The notes: generated by a model from the letters alone, not told the origin. A DNA stretch of 64,000 nucleotides from an uncultured Acidimicrobiales bacterium (GCA_938002965.1 CALKZY010000013.1:176630-240629), one strand, 5' to 3'. Shown: positions 25,739 through 34,437, numbered from the stretch's first letter. A program made the numbers and translations.

Positions 25739-27463
25739 TTAGCCGAGCCGCAGCGTCCGCTCGACCTCGAGTTCTTGGCGGAATCGCCGGTCATGGGACA
25801 CGACAATAAGCGTGCCGGAAAATGTCGCCAGGGCCCGTTCCAGCTGCTCGATTGCGGGCATGTCCAAGTGGTTGGTGGGCTCGTCAAGAACAATGGCGTT
25901 TACGCCGGTGACCTGAAAAAGCGCAAGCTCCGCTCTTGTCCTCTGGCCGGGCGAAAGAGTCTCAACGCCTCTCGTCAATGCTTCGGCGTCCACCCCGAAT
26001 TTGGCCAGCAGCGACCGGGCGTCGGAGTCGGTCAAGCCCGACGCCTCGGAGAACTGACCAAGTAGGGCTCCGTCGACCTTCGGTTGGCCGGTGAACTCGG
26101 TTCGGCTCTCACCAGTGAACCGGGTTCGGCTCTGGCCGATAACACCGAACCGGACCGACGGTCCCCGAGTGATCGTCCCCGATGTCGGGGGCATCTGGCC
26201 CAAGATGACGTCCACCAGCGTTGTCTTGCCCGATCCGTTCGGGCCGTCAATAGCCAGACGTTCGCCAGCGGCGACCACCTCAGAAATCGGACCGAGACGG
26301 AACTCGCCTCGCTCGACCACTACACGATCCAGCACCACTACCTCGCTCGACCCTCGGTCCGACTCCGCTATCGACAGGCGTAGCTCCCACTGCTGCCATG
26401 GCTTGTCGACCTTCTCCAGCCGGTTCAAGCGGTCCGATATCTTCTTGGCCGCTCCCATCTGATTGGCAGCCGAATTGAGCTCATAGCTTCGGCGGTTGCG
26501 ATCGTTGTCTGCGGGCCGCTTCTTGGTGCGACTGATGCCACGGTCGGCCCACTCTCGCCTTCGTTGCGCCACCTGTTCCAGCCGAGACCGTTCGGTGGTG
26601 TACTCCTGAAACCGCTGCTCGGCTTGTCGTCGGGCCGTGGCGGCAAGTTGTTCGTAGTCGAGCCAACCTCCGTTGAACACCTCGATGCCGTCACGGTGTT
26701 CCTCCAGACGGGCAACCGAGAGAGCTGTCGCTTCCAGAAAGCGACGATCGTGAGAGACGTAAACGATCGGTCCTTGGTACTCCCCCATCCACCGTTCAAG
26801 CATGTCGAGGCCATGACCGTCGAGGTTGTTGGTCGGCTCGTCCAAGAGGGCGACCCCGAACCGCGACGCCATGATGGCGATGAGACGTACCCGGGTGAGC
26901 TGGCCTCCCGACAGCGTGGCTGTTGGCCGACTCAGAACATCAACCGGTAGCCCGACCTCGTCGGCCAGCCGCTCGACCGTGACCTCCAGTTCAAAGCCAC
27001 CGAGTTGTTGCCAGCGGGCCAGCGCGGCGCTGTATCTGTCGTCTACGCCGGGGGAGTCGGTGGCAAGTGCTGTTGATGCCGCTTCGAACTCGGCTTGAGC
27101 GGCAGCGACACCGGTCCGGCGGGCAATTAGCTGACGTCCTGTCTCGGTTGGCGAACGCTGTGGCTCCTGATCGAGCAGGCCGACGGTCACCGTCGGTGGG
27201 TTCACGCTGACCTGGCCATCAGCTGGGGGAAGCCTGCCTGCCATCACCGCCAGCAAGGTTGTCTTGCCGACGCCATTGGCTCCAACGACCGCCAGGCGGG
27301 CCTCGTGTCCGACGATCAGGTTGACGTTAGTTAGGACGCGCCGACCGCCTCTGTCAACCGCAACCGATTTCAGCGACAGTGAAACTGGCGCTCGGGAAAT
27401 TGCAGCTCGGGAAACTAGCGCTCGGGGTCCAGGGTCTGAAGAACTCGGGTTTTGGGCAGCCAC
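25739..27463 (-). CDS. ABC-F family ATPase
   Basis: 574 residues with two tandem ABC domains and no membrane segment. Domain 1 has Walker A VGANGVGKTTLL, signature LSGGQLTRVRL and LLDEPTNNLD. The interdomain linker is the charged helical segment with QRRREWADRGI. Domain 2 has DGPNGSGKTTLV, LSPGQRTRAELALFQ and VLDEPTNHLD. ABC-F proteins act on the ribosome in translation or antibiotic protection. The GTG start has GGAG nearby. Two short tandem repeats lie in it: 15 bp x3 at the N-terminus and 24 bp x2 at 26091-26138. Resistance specificity cannot be inferred. Confidence 0.92.
   Translation of the reverse strand: MAAQNPSSSDPGPRALVSRAAISRAPVSLSLKSVAVDRGGRRVLTNVNLIVGHEARLAVVGANGVGKTTLLAVMAGRLPPADGQVSVNPPTVTVGLLDQEPQRSPTETGRQLIARRTGVAAAQAEFEAASTALATDSPGVDDRYSAALARWQQLGGFELEVTVERLADEVGLPVDVLSRPTATLSGGQLTRVRLIAIMASRFGVALLDEPTNNLDGHGLDMLERWMGEYQGPIVYVSHDRRFLEATALSVARLEEHRDGIEVFNGGWLDYEQLAATARRQAEQRFQEYTTERSRLEQVAQRRREWADRGISRTKKRPADNDRNRRSYELNSAANQMGAAKKISDRLNRLEKVDKPWQQWELRLSIAESDRGSSEVVVLDRVVVERGEFRLGPISEVVAAGERLAIDGPNGSGKTTLVDVILGQMPPTSGTITRGPSVRFGVIGQSRTRFTGESRTEFTGQPKVDGALLGQFSEASGLTDSDARSLLAKFGVDAEALTRGVETLSPGQRTRAELALFQVTGVNAIVLDEPTNHLDMPAIEQLERALATFSGTLIVVSHDRRFRQELEVERTLRLG
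26091..26138 (-). repeat. 24-bp tandem duplication inside the ABC-F gene
   Basis: Two 24-bp copies (26091-26114 and 26115-26138) encode SRTEFTGQ and SRTRFTGE in domain 2 between RFGVIGQ and PKVDGAL. This is an eight-residue insertion relative to a one-copy form. Confidence 0.85.
27381..27425 (-). repeat. 15-bp x3 tandem repeat in the ABC-F N-terminus
   Basis: The plus-strand units are gaaactggcgctcgg (27381), gaaattgcagctcgg (27396) and gaaactagcgctcgg (27411). They encode the five-residue periodicity ALVSR-AAISR-APVS just before the first ABC strand. Confidence 0.85.
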
Positions 27464-27539
27464 ACATCACTCCATCGAACGCCCGAGAACCGGGCAGAAA
27501 CGGACAGGACAATGTGGCTACTTCACAAGTTCTACAGTA

Positions 27540-28442
27540 CTACTCTTCTTCGTCGTCGTGCAGATCGATATCGACCCCGTCACCCGGGGTCTCAAGCTCA
27601 CGAAGAAACGCTTCGAGTTCACCGGCCAAGTCATCGCCGGAGGGCAACATCTCCTCGTTGGAGTCAGCCTGCTGTTCCAACCGGGCCACGTACTCCCGGC
27701 TGTCGTCGTCGGCCAAGACAGCCTGATCGACCCGGTTGGTCCAGTCGGTGACCTGTCCATCCAGGCTCTCGTAGCCGGTAGGCACCCCGGTCGTCTGCTG
27801 AAGCCGACGCAACAATGCTCTGGTGGCCTTGGGGTTCGGTGGACCTGGGACGTAGTGAGGTACCTCTACTCGAAGCGAGATGGCGGGAATATTGGCCCGC
27901 TCCATCCGTTCGATGATGACGCCGATAGCCCCGGTGGGCCCCTGGTAGGCGGGCTTTGAAAGATTCAGGCGGCGAACCAGTTGGGGGTGGGCGGCCGAAC
28001 CGGTGACCGAGAACGGTCGGGTATGGGGCACCATGCCGACGAAGGCCCCCACGGTCACCACCATCTCGCAGCCGGTTCTACGGGCTACCTCGACGGTGTG
28101 ATCGGCCAACGTAGACCAACGGAGATGAGGTTCCACGCCTGTCATCACCACCAGATCGCGGGTGGCTTCGGTCTTGGCGCTGTGCACCTCGATTGTCGGC
28201 CATTCGATGTTCCGATGGCCGTCGGTGTCGATGTTTACCATCGGTCGGGCCTCCTGGAAGTTGTAGAACTCCTCAGGGTCGATCATGGCCACTTCGTCGG
28301 ATTCCATGCGCCGACAGATCCACTGCAACGCTGACGTTGCCGCTTCAGCGGCATCGAATAGCCCCTCGAAGGCGACAAGCAGTAGGGGTCGGCGAAGGCG
28401 AGGAACTTCGTGCCAAATCAGTTCGTCGCGTGAATTCTGCAT
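27540..28442 (-). CDS. PAC2-family protein (proteasome assembly chaperone-like)
   Basis: 300 residues. The core has LLVAFEGLFDAAEAATSALQWI near the start, then VVMTGVEPHLRW, CEMVVTVGAFVGMVPHTRPFSVTGSA and GPTGAIGVIIERMERANIPAISLRVEVPHYV, the actinobacterial PAC2 pattern. The C-terminal ~50 residues are very acidic (DGVDIDLHDDEEE). PAC2 proteins are related to proteasome assembly chaperones, but their role in actinobacteria is unsettled. It is divergent from the MBL-fold gene. Confidence 0.88.
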   Translation of the reverse strand: MQNSRDELIWHEVPRLRRPLLLVAFEGLFDAAEAATSALQWICRRMESDEVAMIDPEEFYNFQEARPMVNIDTDGHRNIEWPTIEVHSAKTEATRDLVVMTGVEPHLRWSTLADHTVEVARRTGCEMVVTVGAFVGMVPHTRPFSVTGSAAHPQLVRRLNLSKPAYQGPTGAIGVIIERMERANIPAISLRVEVPHYVPGPPNPKATRALLRRLQQTTGVPTGYESLDGQVTDWTNRVDQAVLADDDSREYVARLEQQADSNEEMLPSGDDLAGELEAFLRELETPGDGVDIDLHDDEEE

Positions 28443-28529
28443 AGAGCCCGAATAGAGGTAGGGTCGAGGTCGCTGCCGGGCGATCCGGCGGACAGTAACC
28501 GAGACTCTAGCGAATGGTGGCCTGGTTAG

Positions 28530-29444
28530 GTGAAAACGGTTGAAGCGGTTTCATGGGGTGACGACCAGATTCAGCTGACTCCTTCGGTCAGCGTGTTGAT
28601 GGGGGCCGATAGCGGCCGATATCCGGCTGGAAACGCCTGTCTGGTTCAGGGTTCGGCCGAGACGCTACTCATCGATCCGTCGGTGACGGTTGTGGAGCGA
28701 GGGGGCGCCCCGGTCGACGTCGACGCGGTCGTGAACTCTCATGGGCACGAGGACCACCTGGCCGGAAACGGGCTGTTTACCGCCTCGCGAATTCATATTC
28801 ACCATGATGATCTCCCAGCCGCCCAATCGCTCGACGGGTTGATGGACGTGTACGGCCTCGAAGGCCAACCTCGGACTGACTTCGGCCTCGAAGTCATGGA
28901 AGAGTTCCACTACACCGCCCGCCCTGATGCTGAAGGGTTCAGCGACGGTCACGTGTTCGACCTCGGCGGCGTCCAGGTTGAGGCCGTGCATCTGCCCGGT
29001 CACACCAGAGGCCACAGCGGCTTGAAGATCGGGAACGTCTTTTACCTGTCCGATATCGATCTGACCGGCTTCGGCCCCTACTACGGCGACGCTTGGTCCG
29101 ATCTCGATCAGTTCGACGAGAGCCTTCACAAGGTTCGAGACATCGAAGCTGACTGGTACGTCACCTACCATCACAAAGGAATCATTGAGGGTCGGGAAAC
29201 GTTCCTCGAAATGCTAGATGGCTTCCACGCCGTCATCGACCGTCGGCATCAGGCCATGCTCGACTACCTGGTCGAACCTCGAACGCTGGAAGAGATGATG
29301 ATCAACCGGTTCGTCTACAGGCCTCACGTAGAGCACACGTTCGCCAACTCAGTCGAGCACCGCACGGCCGAGCTGCACGTGGCCCGGATGCTCGCTCGAG
29401 GCGAAGCCACCGAGGTCGAGCCCGGCCGATTTCAGCGAAGCTAA
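28530..29444 (+). CDS. MBL-fold metallohydrolase
   Basis: 304 residues. The metal motif NSHGHEDHLAGN gives His71, His73, Asp75 and His76. HLPGHTRGHSGL supplies the next His, FYLSDIDLTG the bridging Asp, and YVTYHHKGII the last His. The C-terminal ~60 residues look like the winged-helix tail of LACTB2 or glyoxalase II-like hydrolases. It likely hydrolyses a thioester, phosphodiester or lactone in the cytosol. The GTG start has no clear ribosome site. It is followed after 25 bp by a histidine phosphatase. Confidence 0.9.
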   Translation: MKTVEAVSWGDDQIQLTPSVSVLMGADSGRYPAGNACLVQGSAETLLIDPSVTVVERGGAPVDVDAVVNSHGHEDHLAGNGLFTASRIHIHHDDLPAAQSLDGLMDVYGLEGQPRTDFGLEVMEEFHYTARPDAEGFSDGHVFDLGGVQVEAVHLPGHTRGHSGLKIGNVFYLSDIDLTGFGPYYGDAWSDLDQFDESLHKVRDIEADWYVTYHHKGIIEGRETFLEMLDGFHAVIDRRHQAMLDYLVEPRTLEEMMINRFVYRPHVEHTFANSVEHRTAELHVARMLARGEATEVEPGRFQRS

Positions 29445-29469
29445 CGCCAACTCTTAAGGTCACGCCCGA

Positions 29470-30045
29470 ATGCAACTAGTCCTGATCCGTCACGGCGAAG
29501 CCGAAACCATCGAGTACGACGCAAACGGTGCCGACCCGGCGCTGAGCCCGCTCGGCCGTAAGCAGGCCGCCGGTATGGCCGCCTACCTAGCCGAGCGACA
29601 AAATGCTGACCCGATCGATGTCATTATCGCCAGCCCAATGAAACGGGCGTCGGAGACCGCCGCTCCGCTGGCCGCCGCCGTCGGCCTGGACATCGCCTAC
29701 GACCAGCGGCTCCGCGAATTCGACGCCAACGAAACCAGCTATCGAGTTATCCCTCCCGGGGAGATGACGCCAACCCAGGTCGACGAGATCCTCGCCGGAT
29801 TCACCGATCCGGCCTTCGCCGCCCGGGTCAGTGAAGGAATCGGCGACGTGGTGAAGGCTAATCGTGGCCAAACCGTGGCCGTTGTCTGCCATGGAGGTGT
29901 CATCATGCACGCCGTGGCCCACCTGCTAGGCGCTCCTGATCTTGCGCTTTCGCTGCACGTGGAGAACACAGCCATTTCTCGACTGATGGTGGCCAGCTCC
30001 GGCCACACCACGCTCACTAGCTTCGGTGAAGCACCCTGGCTGTAG
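29470..30045 (+). CDS. Histidine phosphatase (phosphoglycerate-mutase-like) family protein
   Basis: 191 residues. The LIRHGEAE motif puts the phospho-accepting His at residue 8. ASPMKRASETAAPLA is the second conserved Arg region, and VVCHGGVIMHAV carries the second catalytic His. Such enzymes dephosphorylate small molecules or proteins. The long second insertion and CHGGV signature fit the general PGM-like group better than SixA. It is probably in an operon with the MBL-fold gene. A T-rich run follows at 30055-30061. Confidence 0.9.
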   Translation: MQLVLIRHGEAETIEYDANGADPALSPLGRKQAAGMAAYLAERQNADPIDVIIASPMKRASETAAPLAAAVGLDIAYDQRLREFDANETSYRVIPPGEMTPTQVDEILAGFTDPAFAARVSEGIGDVVKANRGQTVAVVCHGGVIMHAVAHLLGAPDLALSLHVENTAISRLMVASSGHTTLTSFGEAPWL

Positions 30046-30126
30046 CCCTAAACATTTTTTTGGTGACCAGGTAAACGTTTCACCCTGCAGCTTCGTGTGT
30101 GGGGTGTGTATGCAACAATCGGCACC

Positions 30127-30669
30127 ATGAACGGGCCGCCTGCAAATCGGTCGGGATCGGCTTCGGTCTCGGAATCACCGCTGATAGACGTCTTCGCGTT
30201 GAACTACGACGACTTCTACCGACGTGAACTTCCGGCGATGACCGCGTTGGCCTCCGCCGTGAGCGGGCGCCCACAGTTGGCGGAGGACATCGCCCAGGAC
30301 GCCCTGGTCAAGGCCTACCGCAAATGGGAGCAAATCGGCCGCTACGACAACCCGGGAGCCTGGCTTCGGCGGGTCACCATCAATCAGGCGTTGTCGGCCC
30401 GCAAACGAGCAGGAGCGGAACTTCGGGCTCGGCTGCGGCTCACAGAGCCCACCTACATGACGCCAACGGCGTCGGAGTTCGACCATGTCTGGGCCGCCGT
30501 GGCCCAGTTGCCCGGCAATCAGCGGGCGGCGGTGGCTCTGCACTACCTGGAGGATCTACCGGTGGCCGACATTGCCGCAATCTTGGATTGCAGCGAGTCA
30601 ACGGCGCGGGTTCATCTTCACCGGGGCCGAACAGCCCTGGCCGAACGATTGGAAGGTTCACGATCATGA
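30127..30669 (+). CDS. ECF RNA polymerase sigma factor (SigE-like)
   Basis: 180 residues from the ATG at 30127. Region 2 is QLAEDIAQDALVKAYRKWEQIGRYDNPGAWLRRVTINQALS, with the core-binding DxxQD-like pattern. Region 4 is LPGNQRAAVALHYLEDLPVADIAAILDCSESTARVHLHRGR, a helix-turn-helix for the -35 element. It directs stress or envelope regulons. The stop overlaps the start of the downstream membrane protein by 4 nt (ATGA), the usual arrangement for a sigma/anti-sigma pair. Confidence 0.92.
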   Translation: MNGPPANRSGSASVSESPLIDVFALNYDDFYRRELPAMTALASAVSGRPQLAEDIAQDALVKAYRKWEQIGRYDNPGAWLRRVTINQALSARKRAGAELRARLRLTEPTYMTPTASEFDHVWAAVAQLPGNQRAAVALHYLEDLPVADIAAILDCSESTARVHLHRGRTALAERLEGSRS

Positions 30670-32252
30670 GCGACGACACGAACCGGAACATGCACGAAAG
30701 CAACAAGCACAGCAGTGACCAGCACAGCAGTGACAACCCAATCGATGCCTCAACAGACCAAACCGTCCGAGAGGCCTTCAACGATCTGAACCGGAGAGCA
30801 GTGATGATCCCGACCGACGGCGGGCCCCACAAGAATCGCACACCAAAGTTCAACCGTGACCCTGGGCGTCGACCCCTGGTTCCGGCCTTGGCCTTCGCCG
30901 CAGTGGCGGCCGTGGCCGCCGGCTCGGTCGGCCTGTGGCAGCGTCAGGACGACGACCCTGCCGTCAACGTTGCCGCCGAAGCCGACAGTGCCGAGGAGCA
31001 AGACGACGGCGTGGCGGCCGAACCGGCCAACACAGCCAACGACGGCGGCCAGGCAACCAATGACGGTTCTTCCGACGAAGCCACGTCGGACTCCGAAGAG
31101 ACCGCCGATACCGACGACGGGGCCGACAGCTCCGAGACCGTGGACGACGGCACAATCCCTGTCGGCGACGTGAACAACGGCGACCGCTTCCGGGTCGACA
31201 CCGAGCGCATCCAGGCCGATACCGGCGATCCGTTTCTCAACGTCCGAGCCGGAGCCGGCGTCGATCAAACACTGCTAGCCAAGTTGCCCCCTGGCTATCG
31301 AGGATTGGAAGCAACCGGAGCGACCGAAGATGTCGACGGCCAAACCTGGATCGAAGTATCGCTTATGAACCCCGTCGCCTTCAACGGTTCGGTTGAGTCG
31401 CCGTTCGATCGCCCGACCGGTTGGTTGAGTGGCGCACTGGTTCTGCCGTTGGCCGACGGAATCGCTGTTGGCCAAGACGAAGTGCCTACTTGTCGAGGCG
31501 ATCAGGTGCTCACCGCTGCCGGCGACGCCGATCAATTCCACGTGGCCGGCCTGGAAAGCACCATGATCACCGACGACTGCCTTCGAGTTGTCATGACCTT
31601 GGCCGAAGGCAGCGCAGCCTTTGAGTGGGGCGATGATTCCGGCGCCTACGGACTACCCAATGTTGGAGTGGTCGACGCCTCTTTCGGCGCTCATCTCGAT
31701 CTGTCCGCAACCGGAACCGCTTGGCCGGGAGCCACCGACACCGACGACGGAGTCTTTATCGTTCGCGATGGGGATGAAGAGAACGCGTCGTCGGTATGTC
31801 CTCGCAGTTGTCTGGACCTCCGAGTGCTTCGACCGGTCGAGTCAGTCTCAACCACGATGCTTCCCGATCTTGGAATGGTGGTGGTCGACGTGGAACTGAG
31901 CGGCACCGACAACTTCGACCCCAACTCGCCAGTCCATTTGACCGGGGAATTGCGGACCGAATCGGGAGCCGTGATCACCGAAGGGATCGCCCGCCCGTTC
32001 GAGGCCAGCGTCGGAGTCAAAATCACCGACGGGAACAGCTCGCCTGTGTCCGCCCGCTATAGCGGCGGCTCAATCGGCGACATCGAGGGCGAGCAATATG
32101 GGGTGGACACCACCGATTGGATTGAAGCCTGGGGGCTGTTCAACTTCCGGGCCGAAGGCTTGGCCCCCGGCGACTACACCATGATCTTCGACGCCGAAGG
32201 AGGCGCAGACACACCAACGCTGGTCGAGGTGCCGTTCACCATCACCGAGTAA
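30666..32252 (+). CDS. Membrane protein coupled to the sigma factor, possible anti-sigma factor
   Basis: 528 residues from the ATG at 30666. The cytoplasmic ~75 residues include VREAFNDLNRRAV. One membrane helix (LVPALAFAAVAAVAAGSVGLW) is followed by an acidic Asp/Glu/Ser/Thr linker of ~75 residues. An SH3b-like domain (DPFLNVRAGAGVDQTLLAKLPPG ... GWLSGALVLPL) comes next, then an unassigned beta-rich region with paired Cys. No zinc-finger anti-sigma motif (HxxxCxxC) is present. Operon position suggests sigma control, with the SH3b domain sensing wall fragments. That is inference. A 15-bp duplication lies near its start. Confidence 0.8.
   Translation: MSDDTNRNMHESNKHSSDQHSSDNPIDASTDQTVREAFNDLNRRAVMIPTDGGPHKNRTPKFNRDPGRRPLVPALAFAAVAAVAAGSVGLWQRQDDDPAVNVAAEADSAEEQDDGVAAEPANTANDGGQATNDGSSDEATSDSEETADTDDGADSSETVDDGTIPVGDVNNGDRFRVDTERIQADTGDPFLNVRAGAGVDQTLLAKLPPGYRGLEATGATEDVDGQTWIEVSLMNPVAFNGSVESPFDRPTGWLSGALVLPLADGIAVGQDEVPTCRGDQVLTAAGDADQFHVAGLESTMITDDCLRVVMTLAEGSAAFEWGDDSGAYGLPNVGVVDASFGAHLDLSATGTAWPGATDTDDGVFIVRDGDEENASSVCPRSCLDLRVLRPVESVSTTMLPDLGMVVVDVELSGTDNFDPNSPVHLTGELRTESGAVITEGIARPFEASVGVKITDGNSSPVSARYSGGSIGDIEGEQYGVDTTDWIEAWGLFNFRAEGLAPGDYTMIFDAEGGADTPTLVEVPFTITE
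30707..30736 (+). repeat. 15-bp tandem duplication
   Basis: GCACAGCAGTGACCA (30707-30721) is followed by GCACAGCAGTGACAA (30722-30736), encoding HSSDQ-HSSDN in the cytoplasmic tail of the putative anti-sigma protein. Confidence 0.85.
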
Positions 32253-32271
32253 CCGGCTCACCAACTCCGGA

Positions 32272-32310
32272 TCTGACATCCGAACCTGACAACCTGATCT
32301 GACAACCAGT
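32272..32310 (+). repeat. 13-bp x3 degenerate tandem repeat
   Basis: tctgacatccgaa, cctgacaacctga and tctgacaaccagt lie end to end just before the terminator hairpin, in untranslated DNA after the anti-sigma-like gene. Confidence 0.8.
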
Positions 32311-32348
32311 GAAGCCCCGGCCACCCCCAACGGCGTGGTCGGGGCTTC
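32311..32348 (+). terminator. Strong hairpin terminator
   Basis: GAAGCCCCGGCCAC (32311-32324) pairs with GTGGTCGGGGCTTC (32335-32348): 14 bp with one G-U wobble and a 10-nt loop, followed by ttcg. It ends the sigma/anti-sigma transcript and separates it from the permease gene. Confidence 0.8.
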
Positions 32349-32376
32349 TTCGCACTCACGCTCTACACTCAGCGGC

Positions 32377-33177
32377 TTGGATGTGCCCACAATTCTCGGC
32401 CTGCTGGCCCTCTCGGGAGTCGTCGGGGTCTATGGCACTATCATCGGTGCCGGCGGTGGATTCCTTGTCGTCCCGGCGTTGTTGGTGCTGTTCGACCTGG
32501 AGCCAACCCAGGCAGTGGGAACGACCGTGGCCACCATGTTGATCATTCACATCGCCGGAGCCTGGGCCTACGATCGCGACGGCCTGGTCAATCGCCCGGT
32601 GGCCGCCTGGTACGTGGTGATATCCATGCCGGTGGCGTTGTTGAGCAGTTGGCTGTTGATCGGGCGCCTCGACCGGGACTTCCTGGTCAGCGCCATCGGG
32701 GTCATCATGGTGATCTTGGCCGTATTCGTTCTCGGCCGCCCGCTTCTCCTTCATGCTTGGCGAAGCTCGACCAACGACCAACGGCCGGGTGGCGGCGGCG
32801 TCAACATCGGCGATGAGCTCGACCCGAGGCGGCCGTGGCTGATGTCGGGTGGAGCAGTCGCCGGATTCTTGGTCGGCACGTTCGGTGTCGGCCCGGGTCT
32901 ACTCACCGTGCCGTTCCTGGGCCAGGTTCAACGCATGACGATTCATCGGGCGGCAGCTACAACGGCGGCCGCTGGAATCGGTTATGGCTTCGCCGCCGTC
33001 ATTGGCCACAGCCTGGCGGGTAACATCAAGTGGTTGTTCCTGCCACCTTTGGTTGTTGGCGCGGTGGCCGGTTCGTTGGCCGGTGCCCGTCTGGCCGGCA
33101 AGCTGTCCGAGCGTTTGGTGATGAGCCTCCTGGCCGCCGGCCTGCTCGGCGCAGGCCTCCCGCTCCTGTTGACATAG
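32377..33177 (+). CDS. TauE/SafE-family sulfite/organic anion exporter
   Basis: About 266 residues with roughly eight membrane helices. The family's two repeats each open with a glycine-rich loop: GTIIGAGGGFLVVPALL and GFLVGTFGVGPGLLTVPFL. An intracellular loop (HAWRSSTNDQRPGGGG) separates the halves. Members export sulfite, sulfoacetate or related anions. The terminator hairpin rules out the earlier in-frame start. I prefer TTG 32377, with TACACT 7 nt upstream as a leaderless promoter; GTG 32383 is the alternative. Confidence 0.9.
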   Translation: MDVPTILGLLALSGVVGVYGTIIGAGGGFLVVPALLVLFDLEPTQAVGTTVATMLIIHIAGAWAYDRDGLVNRPVAAWYVVISMPVALLSSWLLIGRLDRDFLVSAIGVIMVILAVFVLGRPLLLHAWRSSTNDQRPGGGGVNIGDELDPRRPWLMSGGAVAGFLVGTFGVGPGLLTVPFLGQVQRMTIHRAAATTAAAGIGYGFAAVIGHSLAGNIKWLFLPPLVVGAVAGSLAGARLAGKLSERLVMSLLAAGLLGAGLPLLLT

Positions 33178-33192
33178 CCCGATACACCAGTA

Positions 33193-33269
33193 GAAACTCG
33201 CAGCCAGTGGAACCCCGAGTTTTGGCACCCCGAGTTTTGGCAACGCCGAAACTCGCAGCTAGTGGAACC
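33193..33269 (+). repeat. Nested repeat: 22-bp direct repeats flanking a 15-bp tandem pair
   Basis: A 22-bp sequence starting GAAACTCGCAGC occurs at 33193-33214 and 33248-33269 with one difference. Between them ccccgagttttggca is repeated exactly (33213-33227 and 33228-33242). CGAGTTT in the inner pair is the reverse complement of AAACTCG in the outer pair. The second outer copy overlaps the terminator hairpin. Confidence 0.85.
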
Positions 33270-33284
33270 GAAGGTTCCACTAGC
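33258..33284. terminator. Bidirectional terminator between convergent genes
   Basis: GCTAGTGGAACC (33258-33269), the loop GAA, then GGTTCCACTAGC (33273-33284) form a 12-bp perfect stem with a 3-nt loop. It covers the stop codon of the aldo/keto reductase (33280-33282) and lies downstream of the TauE gene, so it can end both transcripts. Confidence 0.75.
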
Positions 33285-34272
33285 CAGGTACCCAATCCCT
33301 GCCCGCTTCGGGGTCGTTGGTGTCGTACGGCAGCTCGGCTATTGCAGCCCAGAAGTCGTCGGAGATTTGAAGCGTCGCCCAGTCCACGGTGGAGGCCACC
33401 CGCTCGGGCTTGGACACACCGATAATGGTCGATGTGATCCTGGGGTCTCGCATCGAGAATTGCAGCGCAGCCGCTCCAAGGGGTACCTGATGCTCGGCGC
33501 ACAAGGCTTCCAGAACTCGAACCGGGGCAAGCGCCTCTTCATCGGCGTCCTGGTAAGTGATCCGGTCCACCTGGTCGCTGCCTTTGGCCAAAACGCCTCC
33601 GGCGTAGGGGGCGGCGTTGAACACCGCTATGCCTCGCTCGGCCGCCGAGGTGTACATACGGTCGGCTGAGCGGTTCAGCAGGGTAAATCGGTTGTGGTTC
33701 AAGATGATGTCGAAGTCATAGCGCTCAACTAGTGGCTCCATCACATCAAGACGGCCCATAGCCAAGCCGACGACGTCAGCCAGTCCTTCGTCGCGCATTT
33801 TGAACAGCTCATCCATCGAACCACCGGGCCGGGTGATCTCGTCTAGATCGGCGGCGTGCTCGGGATCGTGCAGATGCAAGATGTGCACCCGATCGAGTCC
33901 CAGAGCCTCCAGGCTCTCCTCCAACGACCGACGTGCGTCAGCGGCGTCGAAGCTTCCCGACCCGACCTCGCGATCCAACTTGGTGGCCAGGACCAGCTTC
34001 TCGTCGGCCGCCGGTAGACGATCGCCATAACCGTGGGCCCGCAGCGACTTGCCGATTCGTTCCTCCGAGCGACCTTCGCCGTAGTTGCGGGACGTGTCGA
34101 TCAAGTTTACGGGGCTGGCCACTATGGCGGCCAACGTGTCGAGCGCCCGCTCCTCGCCCACCGAATGCCCGTAGGTGTCGGGCATGTCACCCAGCGGTGA
34201 CGTACCGAACCCGACGGGAGATACAGAAATGGAGGTCGACCCGATTGAACGAGGCTCAAAGGTTGCAGTCAT
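33280..34272 (-). CDS. Aldo/keto reductase
   Basis: 330 residues from the ATG at 34272. The catalytic tetrad is visible: Asp in NLIDTSRNYGEGRSEERIG (with Tyr a few residues later), Lys in KLVLATKLDREVG and His in VHILHLHDPEHAADL. The NADPH-binding end lies around TSTIIGVSKPERVASTVDW. The pattern fits the group that includes L-fucose/galactose dehydrogenase-like reductases. The longer in-frame ORF upstream to 34383 lies in repeat DNA and is discarded. TACAGT 8 nt before the ATG suggests a leaderless message. Confidence 0.9.
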   Translation of the reverse strand: MTATFEPRSIGSTSISVSPVGFGTSPLGDMPDTYGHSVGEERALDTLAAIVASPVNLIDTSRNYGEGRSEERIGKSLRAHGYGDRLPAADEKLVLATKLDREVGSGSFDAADARRSLEESLEALGLDRVHILHLHDPEHAADLDEITRPGGSMDELFKMRDEGLADVVGLAMGRLDVMEPLVERYDFDIILNHNRFTLLNRSADRMYTSAAERGIAVFNAAPYAGGVLAKGSDQVDRITYQDADEEALAPVRVLEALCAEHQVPLGAAALQFSMRDPRITSTIIGVSKPERVASTVDWATLQISDDFWAAIAELPYDTNDPEAGRDWVPG

Positions 34273-34315
34273 CGTGCAAAACTGTAGTGGTGAAGTCGCA
34301 AGGAGTACGAGACCA

Positions 34316-34355
34316 CTAGACAGACAACTACATAGACGGCTACATAGACAACTAC
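34316..34355 (+). repeat. 12-bp tandem repeats upstream of the aldo/keto reductase
   Basis: CTACATAGACGG (34328-34339) and CTACATAGACAA (34340-34351) are followed by CTAC and preceded by a decayed copy (CACTAGACAGACAA). They lie in the intergenic region between the reductase start and the terminator hairpin. Confidence 0.75.
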
Positions 34356-34363
34356 GCGCCAGG

Positions 34364-34407
34364 CCGACCGATCGGCCCACCAAACCGTAGTTTGGCGAGC
34401 CGGTCGG
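34364..34407 (-). terminator. Hairpin downstream of the DUF4832/SGNH gene
   Basis: The outer stem CCGACCG (34364-34370) / CGGTCGG (34401-34407) encloses the inner stem CCAAAC (34380-34385) / GTTTGG (34390-34395) with loop CGTA. It lies about 30 bp past the stop of the leftward gene ending at 34438. Confidence 0.6.
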
Positions 34408-34437
34408 ATCAGGTTCTAGCTATCTGGGCCGGACGCG

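Noticed and set aside
30324..30665. Upstream in-frame extension of the anti-sigma-like gene
   Set aside because: It lies inside the sigma-factor gene in another frame. The ATG at 30666 overlapping the sigma stop is the natural start.
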